DNA from: Thermasporomyces sp040195635
Lineage (GTDB): Bacteria > Actinomycetota > Actinomycetes > Propionibacteriales > Actinopolymorphaceae
Direction: 5' to 3'
Length of the DNA stretch: 64,000 bases
Assembly (NCBI RefSeq): GCF_040195635.1
Contig: NZ_JBEFTX010000003.1
Location: 310,001-374,000, forward strand
Made by a program: the position numbers and the translations under genes. Under the pieces are notes generated by a model. It saw only the letters and a list, made by a program, of their open reading frames with translations. It did no database searches and was not told the DNA's origin. Each line of letters starts with the position of its first letter. The stretch's first letter is position 1. Positions 17,312-25,145 of this stretch are shown here, piece after piece.

Positions 17312-17380
17312 CCATGATCATGCGTGGGAAAGTGCGGCTTCTGCTGGCGGGAAACCTGCCTTTCCCACGCATGATCATGG
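17312..17380. repeat. Long perfect inverted repeat with TGATCATG ends; possible bidirectional terminator
   Basis: Arms at 17312-17332 and 17360-17380 are perfect 21-bp complements around a 27-base loop. Their outer parts are CCATGATCATG and the inner parts GTGGGAAAG. It lies between a plus-strand permease gene and the convergent enolase-superfamily gene, so it may act as a terminator. It also shares the CATGATCATG core with repeats at 21505-21607, 24239-24274 and 31805-32288. Confidence 0.8.
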
Positions 17381-17473
17381 AACGGCCTGGCGAGGGGAGC
17401 CGCCTGTGAGTCCGCGGTGCCCGGTCGCGGGGGGCGAAGACGCAGGCGGGGGTCTGTCGGAGGCGGGCTGCGG

Positions 17474-18757
17474 TCAGAGCTTGGGGAGGAGAGGCGTCGG
17501 GCTACGGCCGGGATCGCGTTGCTGGAAGGTGAAGCTGGCCGCGTCCCTGGTGTACGCCTCGGCGTACTTCGCGACCTTCCCGGCATCGAGCGACACTCCG
17601 ATGCCGGCCGCGCTCGGCGGCGTCAGGCAACCGTTGACATACGGCAGTGGGCCGACCGCACCAACCGCAGCAACCGCAGCACCGGCTGCACCGGCTGCGA
17701 GGCCAGGAATGGCAGCACCGGCTGCACCTGGGGCCGGCGCAGCGCGGTCAGGATCGGGAGCCACCACGATGTCGTCGGCGAGGAGGGAGGCGTACGACTG
17801 GCTCGCGGCGAGGAAGTTCGGCGTCGCCGCCATGACATGGCAGGCCGCGTAGGTCGCGAGACCGAGTTCGCCCAGGCTGTGTTTGAGCACCGGGAGCCCC
17901 GCTGCCTCGGCGAGACCGGCGGAACGCTTGAGATTGAGCAGCCCACCGTCCATCTGGTTGTCGACCGAGAGCACGTCGGCGGCACCGTGGCGAATGACGT
18001 CGAGCTGGTCGAAGCGGGTCCACGACGCCTCGTTGGCGAGAAGCGGCATCGGGATCCGGCTGCGTACGTACGCCATCTCGGGAAGGTTCCGGCCCGACAC
18101 CGGCTGTTCGGCGAGCTCGATCCCGAAACGCCCCATCTCCGCGAGAATTCGGATCGCGGCCGCCGACGACCACGCCTCGTTGGCGTCGATCCGCAGCAGC
18201 GCGTCCGGCCCACCACCTGCCCGGACCGCCTCGACCCGGGCGAGGTCCTCGCCCGGATCGTCCGAACCCACCTTGAGATACAGCGTCCGGAACCCGGCCG
18301 CCACTCCGGCGGCAGCGTCGGACGCCATCTCCGCCGGCGACTTGCGGCTGAGGTAGTAGAAGTACTCCACGTGGTCGCGGACCCGCCCGCCGAACAGCGT
18401 CACCAACGGCTGCCCGCACAGCTTGCCCACGATGTCCCAGCAGGCCATCTCGACCGCACCGATCGCCGGGCTCGTCGACTTCACGTGATGCCAGGTGCCG
18501 GCGACCGTGATGCGCTTCATGAGGCGTTCGATCGCTGTCGGGTCCTCGCCCAGGACGAACGGATCCAGTGACCGCAGGACGGACAGCACGATGTCGGCGG
18601 AGGGGTACGCCGACGCCTCGCCGAGTCCGGTCAGCCCCTCGTCGGTGTCGACCTCGACGAGGACACTGACCATGCCGGTGCGACCGCCGTACGCCCAGAT
18701 CTCGGCCTCGCGGAAGGGAACGGCCACCGGTGTGGCCCGGATCGCGGTGATACGCAT
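17474..18757 (-). CDS. Enolase-superfamily (mandelate racemase/muconate lactonizing) protein with Ala/Gly-rich insertion
   Basis: A 427-residue protein with capping domain 1-125 and a barrel carrying LYLKVG (K162), metal ligands RIDANEAW (D191), AEQPV (E217) and ANEA (E243), then D266 and H293. Residues 336-370 are a low-complexity Ala/Gly/Pro insertion built from short GC-rich DNA repeats near 17660-17750. It falls between ADDIVVAPDP and PLPYVNGCLTPP, which are normally close together. The substrate is unknown. It is last in a minus-strand operon after an aminotransferase and an ectoine-hydrolase-like gene, so a role in ectoine or amino-acid-derivative metabolism is possible but unproven. 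Confidence 0.85.
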   Translation of the reverse strand: MRITAIRATPVAVPFREAEIWAYGGRTGMVSVLVEVDTDEGLTGLGEASAYPSADIVLSVLRSLDPFVLGEDPTAIERLMKRITVAGTWHHVKSTSPAIGAVEMACWDIVGKLCGQPLVTLFGGRVRDHVEYFYYLSRKSPAEMASDAAAGVAAGFRTLYLKVGSDDPGEDLARVEAVRAGGGPDALLRIDANEAWSSAAAIRILAEMGRFGIELAEQPVSGRNLPEMAYVRSRIPMPLLANEASWTRFDQLDVIRHGAADVLSVDNQMDGGLLNLKRSAGLAEAAGLPVLKHSLGELGLATYAACHVMAATPNFLAASQSYASLLADDIVVAPDPDRAAPAPGAAGAAIPGLAAGAAGAAVAAVGAVGPLPYVNGCLTPPSAAGIGVSLDAGKVAKYAEAYTRDAASFTFQQRDPGRSPTPLLPKL

Positions 18758-18780
18758 CGGCGGCTCCTCGCGGCGGCGGT

Positions 18781-18840
18781 CGAGACTGCTGACATCGTGA
18801 CGGGTTACATCGAGACCGCTGACATCGTGACGGGTTGCAT
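18781..18840 (-). repeat. 30-bp direct repeats at end of the M24 gene
   Basis: Two 30-bp units (18781-18810, 18811-18840) share CGAGACYGCTGACATCGTGA and differ at two positions; related GACGGGTTACATCGTGACG follows to about 18862. They span the gap to the next gene and encode the last residues of the M24 protein (PMQPVTMSAVSM), so the repeat appears to have extended that reading frame. Confidence 0.8.
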
Positions 18841-20034
18841 CGGGGACGGGTTACATCGTGACGAGCGGGTCGCGACGGGGGGGGTGAGGATCTCGCCGCC
18901 GTCCCCGGTGACGATCATCGTGTCGGAGAGTACGTAGTCGGGCAGCTGCTGACCGAGCAGCCACGAGATCACGTGGAAGACCATGCCGGCCTTGATCTCC
19001 AGCTCGCTGTCGTGGCGGAGGCCGACGGGCACGCCGCCGCCGCTCCAGCTGGGTGGGAACCCGATGCCGGTCATGTAGCCGCAGTGGTGCCGGCGGTAAC
19101 GGTCGTGGCCGAGCCCTTCGTCCATGACCTTCTGCCAGGCGGCGTAGACGTCGCCGGCCTGAGCGCCGGGGACCAGCGCCGCCCGCACGGTCTCCAGGCC
19201 GGCCGTGACAAGTGCCGCCGAATCGGCGAGCTGAGGGTGCGGCGCACCGACGTAGACCATCCGGGTGAGCGGCGCGTGGTAGCGCGCGACCGAGCCGGAC
19301 AGCTCGATGAACACCCGGTCACCCTCGACGATCGTGCGGTCGGTCCACGTGCAGTGTTCCTGGAACAGCCGGTCCTGCGCGCGGATGAGCGGCACGAAGC
19401 CCGGCGGCTCGCTGCCCTCGGTGATGAGCGTGGTGGACACGGCCGCGGCGATGTCGCGTTCGGTGACGCCGGAAGCCACCGCGGCGATCCCGGCCTCCAT
19501 CGCCCGCGACGAGACCTCGGCGGCCTGGCGTACGCAGCCGATCTCCGCACCGGACTTCACCTGCCGCAGGTCCTCGACGAGGCCCGACCCGTCGCAGAAC
19601 TCCGCGTACGCGCAGGCTTCGACGAGTTCCTCCCACACGGCGAGCGGGAAGTTCATGCCAGCCCGGTCGACACCGACCCGCCCCTTCGCGGCGTCGGCCC
19701 CGTCGATGGCGGTACGCAGGGCCCGAGCGGAGGCGTCCGACGGCCGCTCGTCGTCGGCATACGGCACGTGGACGACGGAAGGTGCCAGGTCCGCGACCGT
19801 CGTACGTTCCATCTCGCGGGTGACGAGCACAGAGGGCCCCGCGGACGGCACCACCAGCATGCTGAACGCGAAGTACTCCTGGTGGGCGAGCCCGGTCAGG
19901 TAGTAGATGTCCTCGGGTGCGGTGAGCAGCAGCGCCGTCAGGTCGCGCTCGCGCATGACCCGCCGAAGGCTGTCGAGTCGCTGGGGGAGTTCGTCGGCGA
20001 GGATGTTCGACGGTTCGTTGAACAGTCCGGTCAT
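18805..20034 (-). CDS. doeA: M24-family protein, ectoine hydrolase-like (DoeA/EutD type)
   Basis: A 409-residue pita-bread (creatinase/aminopeptidase P) protein from ATG 20034, with creatinase N-terminal domain (LTAPEDIYYLTGLAHQEY) and M24 domain. The usual metal-binding Asp, Asp, His, Glu, Glu set is not intact: the first positions read FIELSGSVARYHAPLTRM and the EPG position reads GMVFHVISW. Loss of metal ligands is characteristic of the ectoine hydrolase branch, which opens the ectoine ring to N-acetyl-diaminobutyrate. Proximity to ehuBCDA and a diaminobutyrate-type aminotransferase supports this. An Xaa-Pro peptidase homologue is the alternative. Confidence 0.65.
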   Translation of the reverse strand: MTGLFNEPSNILADELPQRLDSLRRVMRERDLTALLLTAPEDIYYLTGLAHQEYFAFSMLVVPSAGPSVLVTREMERTTVADLAPSVVHVPYADDERPSDASARALRTAIDGADAAKGRVGVDRAGMNFPLAVWEELVEACAYAEFCDGSGLVEDLRQVKSGAEIGCVRQAAEVSSRAMEAGIAAVASGVTERDIAAAVSTTLITEGSEPPGFVPLIRAQDRLFQEHCTWTDRTIVEGDRVFIELSGSVARYHAPLTRMVYVGAPHPQLADSAALVTAGLETVRAALVPGAQAGDVYAAWQKVMDEGLGHDRYRRHHCGYMTGIGFPPSWSGGGVPVGLRHDSELEIKAGMVFHVISWLLGQQLPDYVLSDTMIVTGDGGEILTPPVATRSSRCNPSPMQPVTMSAVSM

Positions 20035-20114
20035 GGCACGTCCTTCGTCGGCCCCATGGCCAAGGTCCTGTGGTGATGCACAACCTCACGTCGTTCGGTC
20101 ATCTGCGGTCTCAC

Positions 20115-21386
20115 TCAGCCCTCGGACGTTGGTGGGGCTACGGCGGCGCCGACCGCGTCGGTCCAGATGGCCAGCGCCTCCTGGACCTGCGGGGATCGCA
20201 CCACGAGCGGCGGGATCATGCGGACGACATTGCCGAAGGCGCCACAGGTGAGCAGCAGCAGACCGCGGCGGGCCGCCTCCTGCTGGGCGCGCTGGGTGGT
20301 CGCGGTGTCGGGCTGGCCCGCCGGATCGGTGAACTCGCTGCCCTGCATGAGGCCGAGGCCGCGTACGTCGCCGATGACGGGGAACTCGGCCGCGACCTTC
20401 CGGAGTCCCTCGGCGAGTTCGGCGCCGGTGGCGGCGGCGTTGTCGACCAGGTGCTCGTCGCGGATCACGTCCAGGGTGGCGAGGGCGGCGGCACAGGCGA
20501 CAGCGTTTCCTCCGTACGTACCACCCTGGGAACCCGGCCAGGCTCTGGACATCAGGCCGGCCGGTGCCGCGATTGCCGACAGCGGGAAGCCGCTGGCGAG
20601 ACCCTTGGCCGTGACGAGGATGTCGGGTGTCACACCGAAGTGGTCGTGTCCCCAGAACTTCCCGGTGCGGCCCCACCCGGTCTGGACCTCGTCCATGACG
20701 AGCAGGATGCCGTGCCGGTCGGCGCGGGTGCGCAGACCGGCGAGGAACTCGGGCGTCGCTGGTACGTAGCCGCCCTCGCCGAGGACCGGCTCGACCACGA
20801 ACGCCGCGGTCTCGTCGGGCGCGCTCTGCGTGGCGAGGGCGTAGTCGAGTTCGCGCAGCGCGAAGTCGGTGGCGGCCCGCTGGTCCCATCCGTACCGGTA
20901 GGCATCCGGGAACGGCGACACCACCACGCCACCCATGAGCGGCGAGAACCCGGCCCGGAACTTCGTACCCGCCGTCGTCATCGTGGCCGCGCCGATCGTC
21001 CGGCCGTGGAACGAACCCTGGAAGACGACGACGTTGGGCCGGCCGGTCGCCTGCCGGGTCAGCCGGAGCGCCGCCTCGATCGCTTCGCTGCCGGAGTTGG
21101 CGAAGAACACCCGGTCGAGCGCGGCCGGTAGCACCTCGGAGAGCCGGTCGGCGAGGGTGAGCAGCGGACGGTGTATGACGGTCGTGTACTGCCCGTGGAT
21201 CAGCGTCGCGACCTGGCGTTGGGCAGCCTCGACGATCCGCGGATGGCAGTGGCCGGTGCTGGTGACCCCGATACCGGCGGTGAAGTCGAGATAACGCCGG
21301 TCCTCCTCGTCGTAGAGGTAGACCCCTTCGCCGCGCGCGGCGAGGACGGGTGTGGCCTGCTTGAGGAGTGGGGAGAGCTGTGCCAT
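20115..21386 (-). CDS. Class III PLP aminotransferase (4-aminobutyrate/diaminobutyrate type, DoeD-like)
   Basis: A 423-residue class III aminotransferase: FANSGSEAIEAALRL (cofactor phosphate contact), FQGSFHGRTIGA, LVMDEVQTGWGRTGKFWG (Asp to the PLP ring) and VTAKGLASGFPLSA with the Schiff-base Lys. C-terminal GNVVRMIPPLV is typical of GABA-type enzymes. It heads a minus-strand operon with the M24 protein and an enolase-superfamily gene, and is divergent from an aldehyde dehydrogenase. In ectoine breakdown DoeD converts diaminobutyrate to aspartate semialdehyde; GABA transamination is the alternative. Confidence 0.8.
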   Translation of the reverse strand: MAQLSPLLKQATPVLAARGEGVYLYDEEDRRYLDFTAGIGVTSTGHCHPRIVEAAQRQVATLIHGQYTTVIHRPLLTLADRLSEVLPAALDRVFFANSGSEAIEAALRLTRQATGRPNVVVFQGSFHGRTIGAATMTTAGTKFRAGFSPLMGGVVVSPFPDAYRYGWDQRAATDFALRELDYALATQSAPDETAAFVVEPVLGEGGYVPATPEFLAGLRTRADRHGILLVMDEVQTGWGRTGKFWGHDHFGVTPDILVTAKGLASGFPLSAIAAPAGLMSRAWPGSQGGTYGGNAVACAAALATLDVIRDEHLVDNAAATGAELAEGLRKVAAEFPVIGDVRGLGLMQGSEFTDPAGQPDTATTQRAQQEAARRGLLLLTCGAFGNVVRMIPPLVVRSPQVQEALAIWTDAVGAAVAPPTSEG

Positions 21387-21416
21387 GGCGACCCCTGGAG
21401 ATCAAAGCGCTCTGTT

Positions 21417-21453
21417 GGATTGCAGACAATCCGACTGTAATACTTGACGTCAA
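21417..21453. promoter_or_regulatory. Divergent promoter region with probable GntR operator
   Basis: GGATTG-caga-CAATCC (21417-21432) is a perfect inverted repeat in the gap between the divergent aminotransferase and aldehyde dehydrogenase genes. Its core ATTGCAGACAAT matches 9 of 12 bases of ATTGTTGACAAC at 25926-25937 upstream of ehuB. The palindrome TTGACGTCAA (21444-21453) follows; on the minus strand TTGACG, 16 bases, GATTGT could be the aminotransferase promoter. Confidence 0.5.
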
Positions 21454-21504
21454 TCCCTCATAGCTGTGAGTTTCCGAGCCGCGCCGCGCTTGCCGTCGCC
21501 GGTT

Positions 21505-21607
21505 CCGTGATCATGACCGTGATCATGACCGTGATCATGACCGTGATCATGACCGTGATCATGTGGGGAACTGGGGTCTATGCGCCGCTTTTCCTTCATG
21601 ATCATGA
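21505..21607. repeat. 12-bp tandem array plus inverted copy (TGATCATGA family)
   Basis: CCGTGATCATGA occurs five times in tandem (21505-21564, last unit with one end change); 33 bases later CATGATCATGA appears (21597-21607). The array lies in the 294-base gap between divergent aminotransferase and aldehyde dehydrogenase genes. Since TGATCATGA is nearly palindromic, the region can form several alternative hairpins. Confidence 0.9.
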
Positions 21608-21680
21608 GCCGGCGCCGTCAGGGTTAAGGTGGCGAGGTCAGGGTGATCAGTCACGCGCGATGCCATGGAGGTGTCCCGAG

Positions 21681-23150
21681 ATGAGCCAGGCCGAGCGCGA
21701 GCGCGCGGTTGTCGCGGACGTACCCAAGGAACTCCTGATCGGCGGCACATGGCGCGCCGCCGCCGGAGACGCGGAGTTCAAGGTCGAGGACCCGTCCACC
21801 GGCGGGGCGCTGTGCACGGTGGCCGACGCCTCGCCGGCAGATGGCGTCGCCGCACTCGACGCGGCCGTCGCCGCGCAGGACTCCTGGGCCGCGACCGCGC
21901 CGAGAGCCCGCAGCGACATCCTCCTGCGTGCGTACCACCTCCTGCTCGAACGCCAGGACGACCTCGCCCTGCTGATGACCCTGGAGATGGGCAAGCCGCT
22001 GGCCGAGGCCAAGGGCGAGATCGCCTACGCCGCCGAGTTCTTCCGGTGGTTCGCCGAGGAGGCCGTACGCATCGACGGCGGCTACGCGGTCTCGCCCGAC
22101 GGGACGAGCCGGTTCGTCGTCGTACGCCAGCCCGTCGGCCCGTGCCTGCTCATCACGCCATGGAACTTCCCGATGGCCATGGGCACCCGCAAGATCGGCC
22201 CGGCGGTGGCGGCCGGCTGCACCATGGTGATCAAGCCCGCACCCGACACGCCCCTGTCGATGCTGGCGCTCGCCCGGATCCTGCAGGAGGCCGGGCTGCC
22301 GGATGGCGTACTCAACGTCCTCACCACCACGGATGCCGCCGGTGTCATGGAGCCGCTGATCCGCGACCCGCGCTCGCGCAAGCTGTCGTTCACCGGCTCG
22401 ACGGCGGTGGGCCGGAAGCTGCTCGAGCAGGCTGCGGGCACCGTCATGCGTACCTCGATGGAGCTCGGCGGCAACGCGCCGTTCGTCGTCTTCGACGACG
22501 CCGACCTCGACGCGGCCGTCGACGGCGCGGTGCTGGCCAAGATGCGCAACGTCGGCGAGGCGTGCACGGCGGCCAACCGGTTCTACGTCCAGTCCGGCGT
22601 CGCGGGGGAGTTCTCCCGCCGGCTCGCCGAACGCATGGGCGCGATGCGGGTCGGCCGGGGCGTCGAGGACGGCGTACAGGTCGGGCCGCTGATCAACGCC
22701 GCCGCCCTTGACAAGGTGCAGTCGCTCGTCGCCGACGCGGTGAAGCAGGGTGCCTCGACGGTGGTGGGCGGCGCCGCGGTCGGCGGGCCGGGGTACTTCT
22801 ACCAGCCGACCGTCCTCACCGACGTCCCGCCGGCCGCGCAGCTGTCGCGGACGGAGATCTTCGGTCCGGTCGCCCCCTTGACGGTGTTCGAGACCGAGGA
22901 CGAGGCGGTCGCGGCGGCCAACGACACCGAGTTCGGGCTGATCGCGTACGTCTACACGCGCGATCTCGAGCGTGGCATCCGGGTCAGCGAACGCCTGGAG
23001 TCCGGCATGGTCGGGCTCAACCGCGGCATGGTGTCGACGCCGGCGGCGCCGTTCGGCGGCGTGAAGCAGTCGGGCATCGGCCGCGAAGGTGGGCGACTCG
23101 GCATCGAGGAGTTCCTCGAGGTGAAGTACATCAACGTCACCGTCAGGTAG
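21681..23150 (+). CDS. NAD(P)-dependent aldehyde dehydrogenase (succinate/aspartate-semialdehyde type, DoeC-like)
   Basis: A 489-residue aldehyde dehydrogenase. ATG 21681 follows GGAGGTG (21667-21673); the longer open frame runs into the repeat array. Motifs: PWNFPMAMGTRKIGPAVAAG, cofactor lysine VIKPAPDTP, FTGSTAVGRKL, catalytic Glu in MELGGNAPF and catalytic Cys in GEACTAANRFYV, with C-terminal PFGGVKQSGIGREGG. Overall it resembles succinate-semialdehyde dehydrogenases, the group that includes DoeC, which oxidises aspartate semialdehyde to aspartate at the end of ectoine breakdown. The context supports DoeC; GabD-like activity is possible. Confidence 0.82.
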   Translation: MSQAERERAVVADVPKELLIGGTWRAAAGDAEFKVEDPSTGGALCTVADASPADGVAALDAAVAAQDSWAATAPRARSDILLRAYHLLLERQDDLALLMTLEMGKPLAEAKGEIAYAAEFFRWFAEEAVRIDGGYAVSPDGTSRFVVVRQPVGPCLLITPWNFPMAMGTRKIGPAVAAGCTMVIKPAPDTPLSMLALARILQEAGLPDGVLNVLTTTDAAGVMEPLIRDPRSRKLSFTGSTAVGRKLLEQAAGTVMRTSMELGGNAPFVVFDDADLDAAVDGAVLAKMRNVGEACTAANRFYVQSGVAGEFSRRLAERMGAMRVGRGVEDGVQVGPLINAAALDKVQSLVADAVKQGASTVVGGAAVGGPGYFYQPTVLTDVPPAAQLSRTEIFGPVAPLTVFETEDEAVAAANDTEFGLIAYVYTRDLERGIRVSERLESGMVGLNRGMVSTPAAPFGGVKQSGIGREGGRLGIEEFLEVKYINVTVR

Positions 23151-23185
23151 GGCGTTCGGGCAGCGTCGGGAAGGGGGCGGGTCCC

Positions 23186-24136
23186 GTGATCGGACTCGAG
23201 GCGGCGCACGCCGCGCGGGAGACCATCGGCGCCAACCTGCACCGCACACCGGTCCTGTCGGTCTCGAGTCTCGACGGGCGCGCCGGCGTGGAGGTGCTGG
23301 TCAAGGCCGAGGTCCTGCAGAAGACCGGGTCGTTCAAGCCACGCGGCGTCCTCAACCGGCTCGCGCGGCTGACGCCTGACGAACGCGACCGCGGTGTCAT
23401 CTGCATCTCCGCCGGCAACCACGCGCAGGCACTGGCCTGGGCGGCTGCCCGCATGGGCGTGTCCGCCGCCGCCGTGATGCCCACCACCGCGCAGACCAGC
23501 AAGATCGCCGCGACGAAGGCCTATGGTGCCGAGGTGATCCTGCGCGGGGAGAGCGCGGTCGAGACCCACGCCGACTTCCCCGCGATCGTCGCCGAGTCCG
23601 GCCGGGTCGTGATCCCACCGTACGACGATCCGGCCATCATCGCCGGCCAGGGAACGATCGGGCTCGAACTCCTCGAGGACGTCCCCGACCTCGACGCCAT
23701 CGTGGTCCCGGTCGGTGGCGGCGGACTCGTCGGCGGGATCGCGGCGGTGGTCAAGGAGCAGCGTCCTTCGGTCCGGGTGATCGGGGTCGAACCCACCGGC
23801 GCGGCCTGCCTGCACGCCGCCCTGGCCGAGGGGCACGTCGTCCATCTACCGCGCACGCCGACCATCGCCGACGGGCTGGCGGCGCCCTTCGTGAGCGAAC
23901 GCACCCTCGCGCTCGCCACCCGCTACGTCGACGCCGTCGTACAGGTGAGCGACGAGGAGATCGTCGAGGCCATGGGAATCCTTCTCGAACGTACGAAACT
24001 GCTGACCGAACCCGGTGGCGCCGTCGCGGTCGCGGCGTTGCTCCACCGGCGCTGCGGGTTACGGCCGGGCCAACGCGCGGTCGCCGTGCTGAGCGGCGGC
24101 AACGTCGACCGCGCGCTGCTCACATCCCTGCTCTGA
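23186..24136 (+). CDS. PLP-dependent threonine dehydratase-like enzyme (EutB-like)
   Basis: A 316-residue fold-type II PLP enzyme. GTG 23186 follows GGGAAGGGGGCGGG. K in GSFKPRG (about residue 51) forms the Schiff base; SAGNHAQALAWAA, PVGGGGLVGGIAAVV (phosphate-binding glycines) and LTEPGGAVAVAAL complete the family pattern. Single-domain, without an ACT domain, so not a feedback-regulated IlvA. Genes of this kind (eutB) sit in hydroxyectoine degradation clusters, and this one lies 35 bases after the aldehyde dehydrogenase. Serine/threonine dehydratase is the generic alternative. Confidence 0.8.
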   Translation: MIGLEAAHAARETIGANLHRTPVLSVSSLDGRAGVEVLVKAEVLQKTGSFKPRGVLNRLARLTPDERDRGVICISAGNHAQALAWAAARMGVSAAAVMPTTAQTSKIAATKAYGAEVILRGESAVETHADFPAIVAESGRVVIPPYDDPAIIAGQGTIGLELLEDVPDLDAIVVPVGGGGLVGGIAAVVKEQRPSVRVIGVEPTGAACLHAALAEGHVVHLPRTPTIADGLAAPFVSERTLALATRYVDAVVQVSDEEIVEAMGILLERTKLLTEPGGAVAVAALLHRRCGLRPGQRAVAVLSGGNVDRALLTSLL

Positions 24137-24238
24137 CCTGCGTACGCCTCGACGGTTGGCGACACCGTGGCGCCGGGCTATCGTGCCTCGTTGATCATTT
24201 CGACTCGCCCGGCTGGGCGGCGACCCAGAGCCCTCCTT

Positions 24239-24274
24239 CCGTGATCATGACGGTGATCATGACCGTGATCATGA
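24239..24274. repeat. Three tandem CSGTGATCATGA units
   Basis: Units at 24239-24250, 24251-24262 and 24263-24274 match the 12-bp unit at 21505-21564, with one base change in the middle copy. They lie in the 183-base gap between the dehydratase and a membrane-protein gene; a lone TTGATCATTT sits at 24190. Confidence 0.85.
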
Positions 24275-24319
24275 AAGGTCCGGGCGCCGCCATCACCGGA
24301 CTGGAGGGCGTGAAGCCTG

Positions 24320-25063
24320 ATGCACGAAGCGCAACCAGGGCAGGGATCCACCCCCCCCCCGCACTCGATTCATGACGACGTGCGTGCGGACCGCCCCCGG
24401 CTCGGCGTGCCGGCATGGGCACGGTCGTTCGCCGCGGCGGGTGGGGCTGTCGCCGGGGTGCTCCTCGCCGTGCCGGTCGGCAGCTTCCTGCTCGTCGTCC
24501 TGTTCGAACGCCTGGGCACCGCCATCATCCGCGACATCTCCTCCGGTGCCCTGGCCGATGACCTCTCCGGCGTCGAAGCGGTCATCGCCGGGGTGTTCCT
24601 GCTCCTCACCGCGGTGCTGGTCGCGATCCTCGTCGTGGTCGCCCTGGTCACGCCGGTGTTCGTCATCGTTCCGATGGCGACGACCGCGCTCGCCCTGCGT
24701 CTCGCCGGTGCCGGCCTCATCGCCCGGACACTCCTGCTGGCGTTGGGCGGCGTCGTGGTGTTGGCCGGCGGCCTGCGCATGGCGTTGTCCTCGGTCGGCG
24801 TCGACCTGGACTGGTGGACCTGGGTCCTCGCCGCTGCGGGAGGTGCCTTCGCCGCCCGGCTCGTCGTGGAGCTGTGGAAGCCGGACGACGCCGGTCGCGG
24901 CGACGACAGCGACGACAGCGACGACGGCTGGCGGCGGTGGATCCGCCTGGGAGTGGTGTGGATCGCCCTTGCGGCGTTGGCGATCGTCCTCGTGCTCCTG
25001 CTGGTCGGACTTCTCCCCACCACGTTGGCAGAACTCGTCCTCGACGGGGAACCCGGACGTTGA
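24320..25063 (+). CDS. Multi-pass membrane protein of unknown function
   Basis: A 247-residue protein with about five hydrophobic segments (SFAAAGGAVAGVLLAVPVGS, VEAVIAGVFLLLTAVLVAI, VFVIVPMATTALALRLAG, ARTLLLALGGVVVLAGGL, and a C-terminal VVWIALAALAIVLVLLLVG) and an Asp-rich loop (GDDSDDSDDG). No family is recognised. Near the N-terminus a run of ten C residues (24351-24360) encodes Pro codons; gain or loss of one base would shift the frame. An in-frame GTG near 24380 could be an alternative start beyond the tract. Confidence 0.65.
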   Translation: MHEAQPGQGSTPPPHSIHDDVRADRPRLGVPAWARSFAAAGGAVAGVLLAVPVGSFLLVVLFERLGTAIIRDISSGALADDLSGVEAVIAGVFLLLTAVLVAILVVVALVTPVFVIVPMATTALALRLAGAGLIARTLLLALGGVVVLAGGLRMALSSVGVDLDWWTWVLAAAGGAFAARLVVELWKPDDAGRGDDSDDSDDGWRRWIRLGVVWIALAALAIVLVLLLVGLLPTTLAELVLDGEPGR

Positions 25064-25145
25064 GCAACGGTGGCTGGTGCGGGCCCGCCGCACTCGTCCG
25101 GTGTCCGACGTCAACTCCGAGGCGCGTCTCCGGTAGGTCGTGCGC

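Noticed and set aside
21505..21564. 12-bp tandem array as an origin-type iteron set
   Set aside because: No Rep or partition gene is nearby, and the same unit occurs in other gaps of the ectoine region, so a dispersed repeat is the simpler reading.
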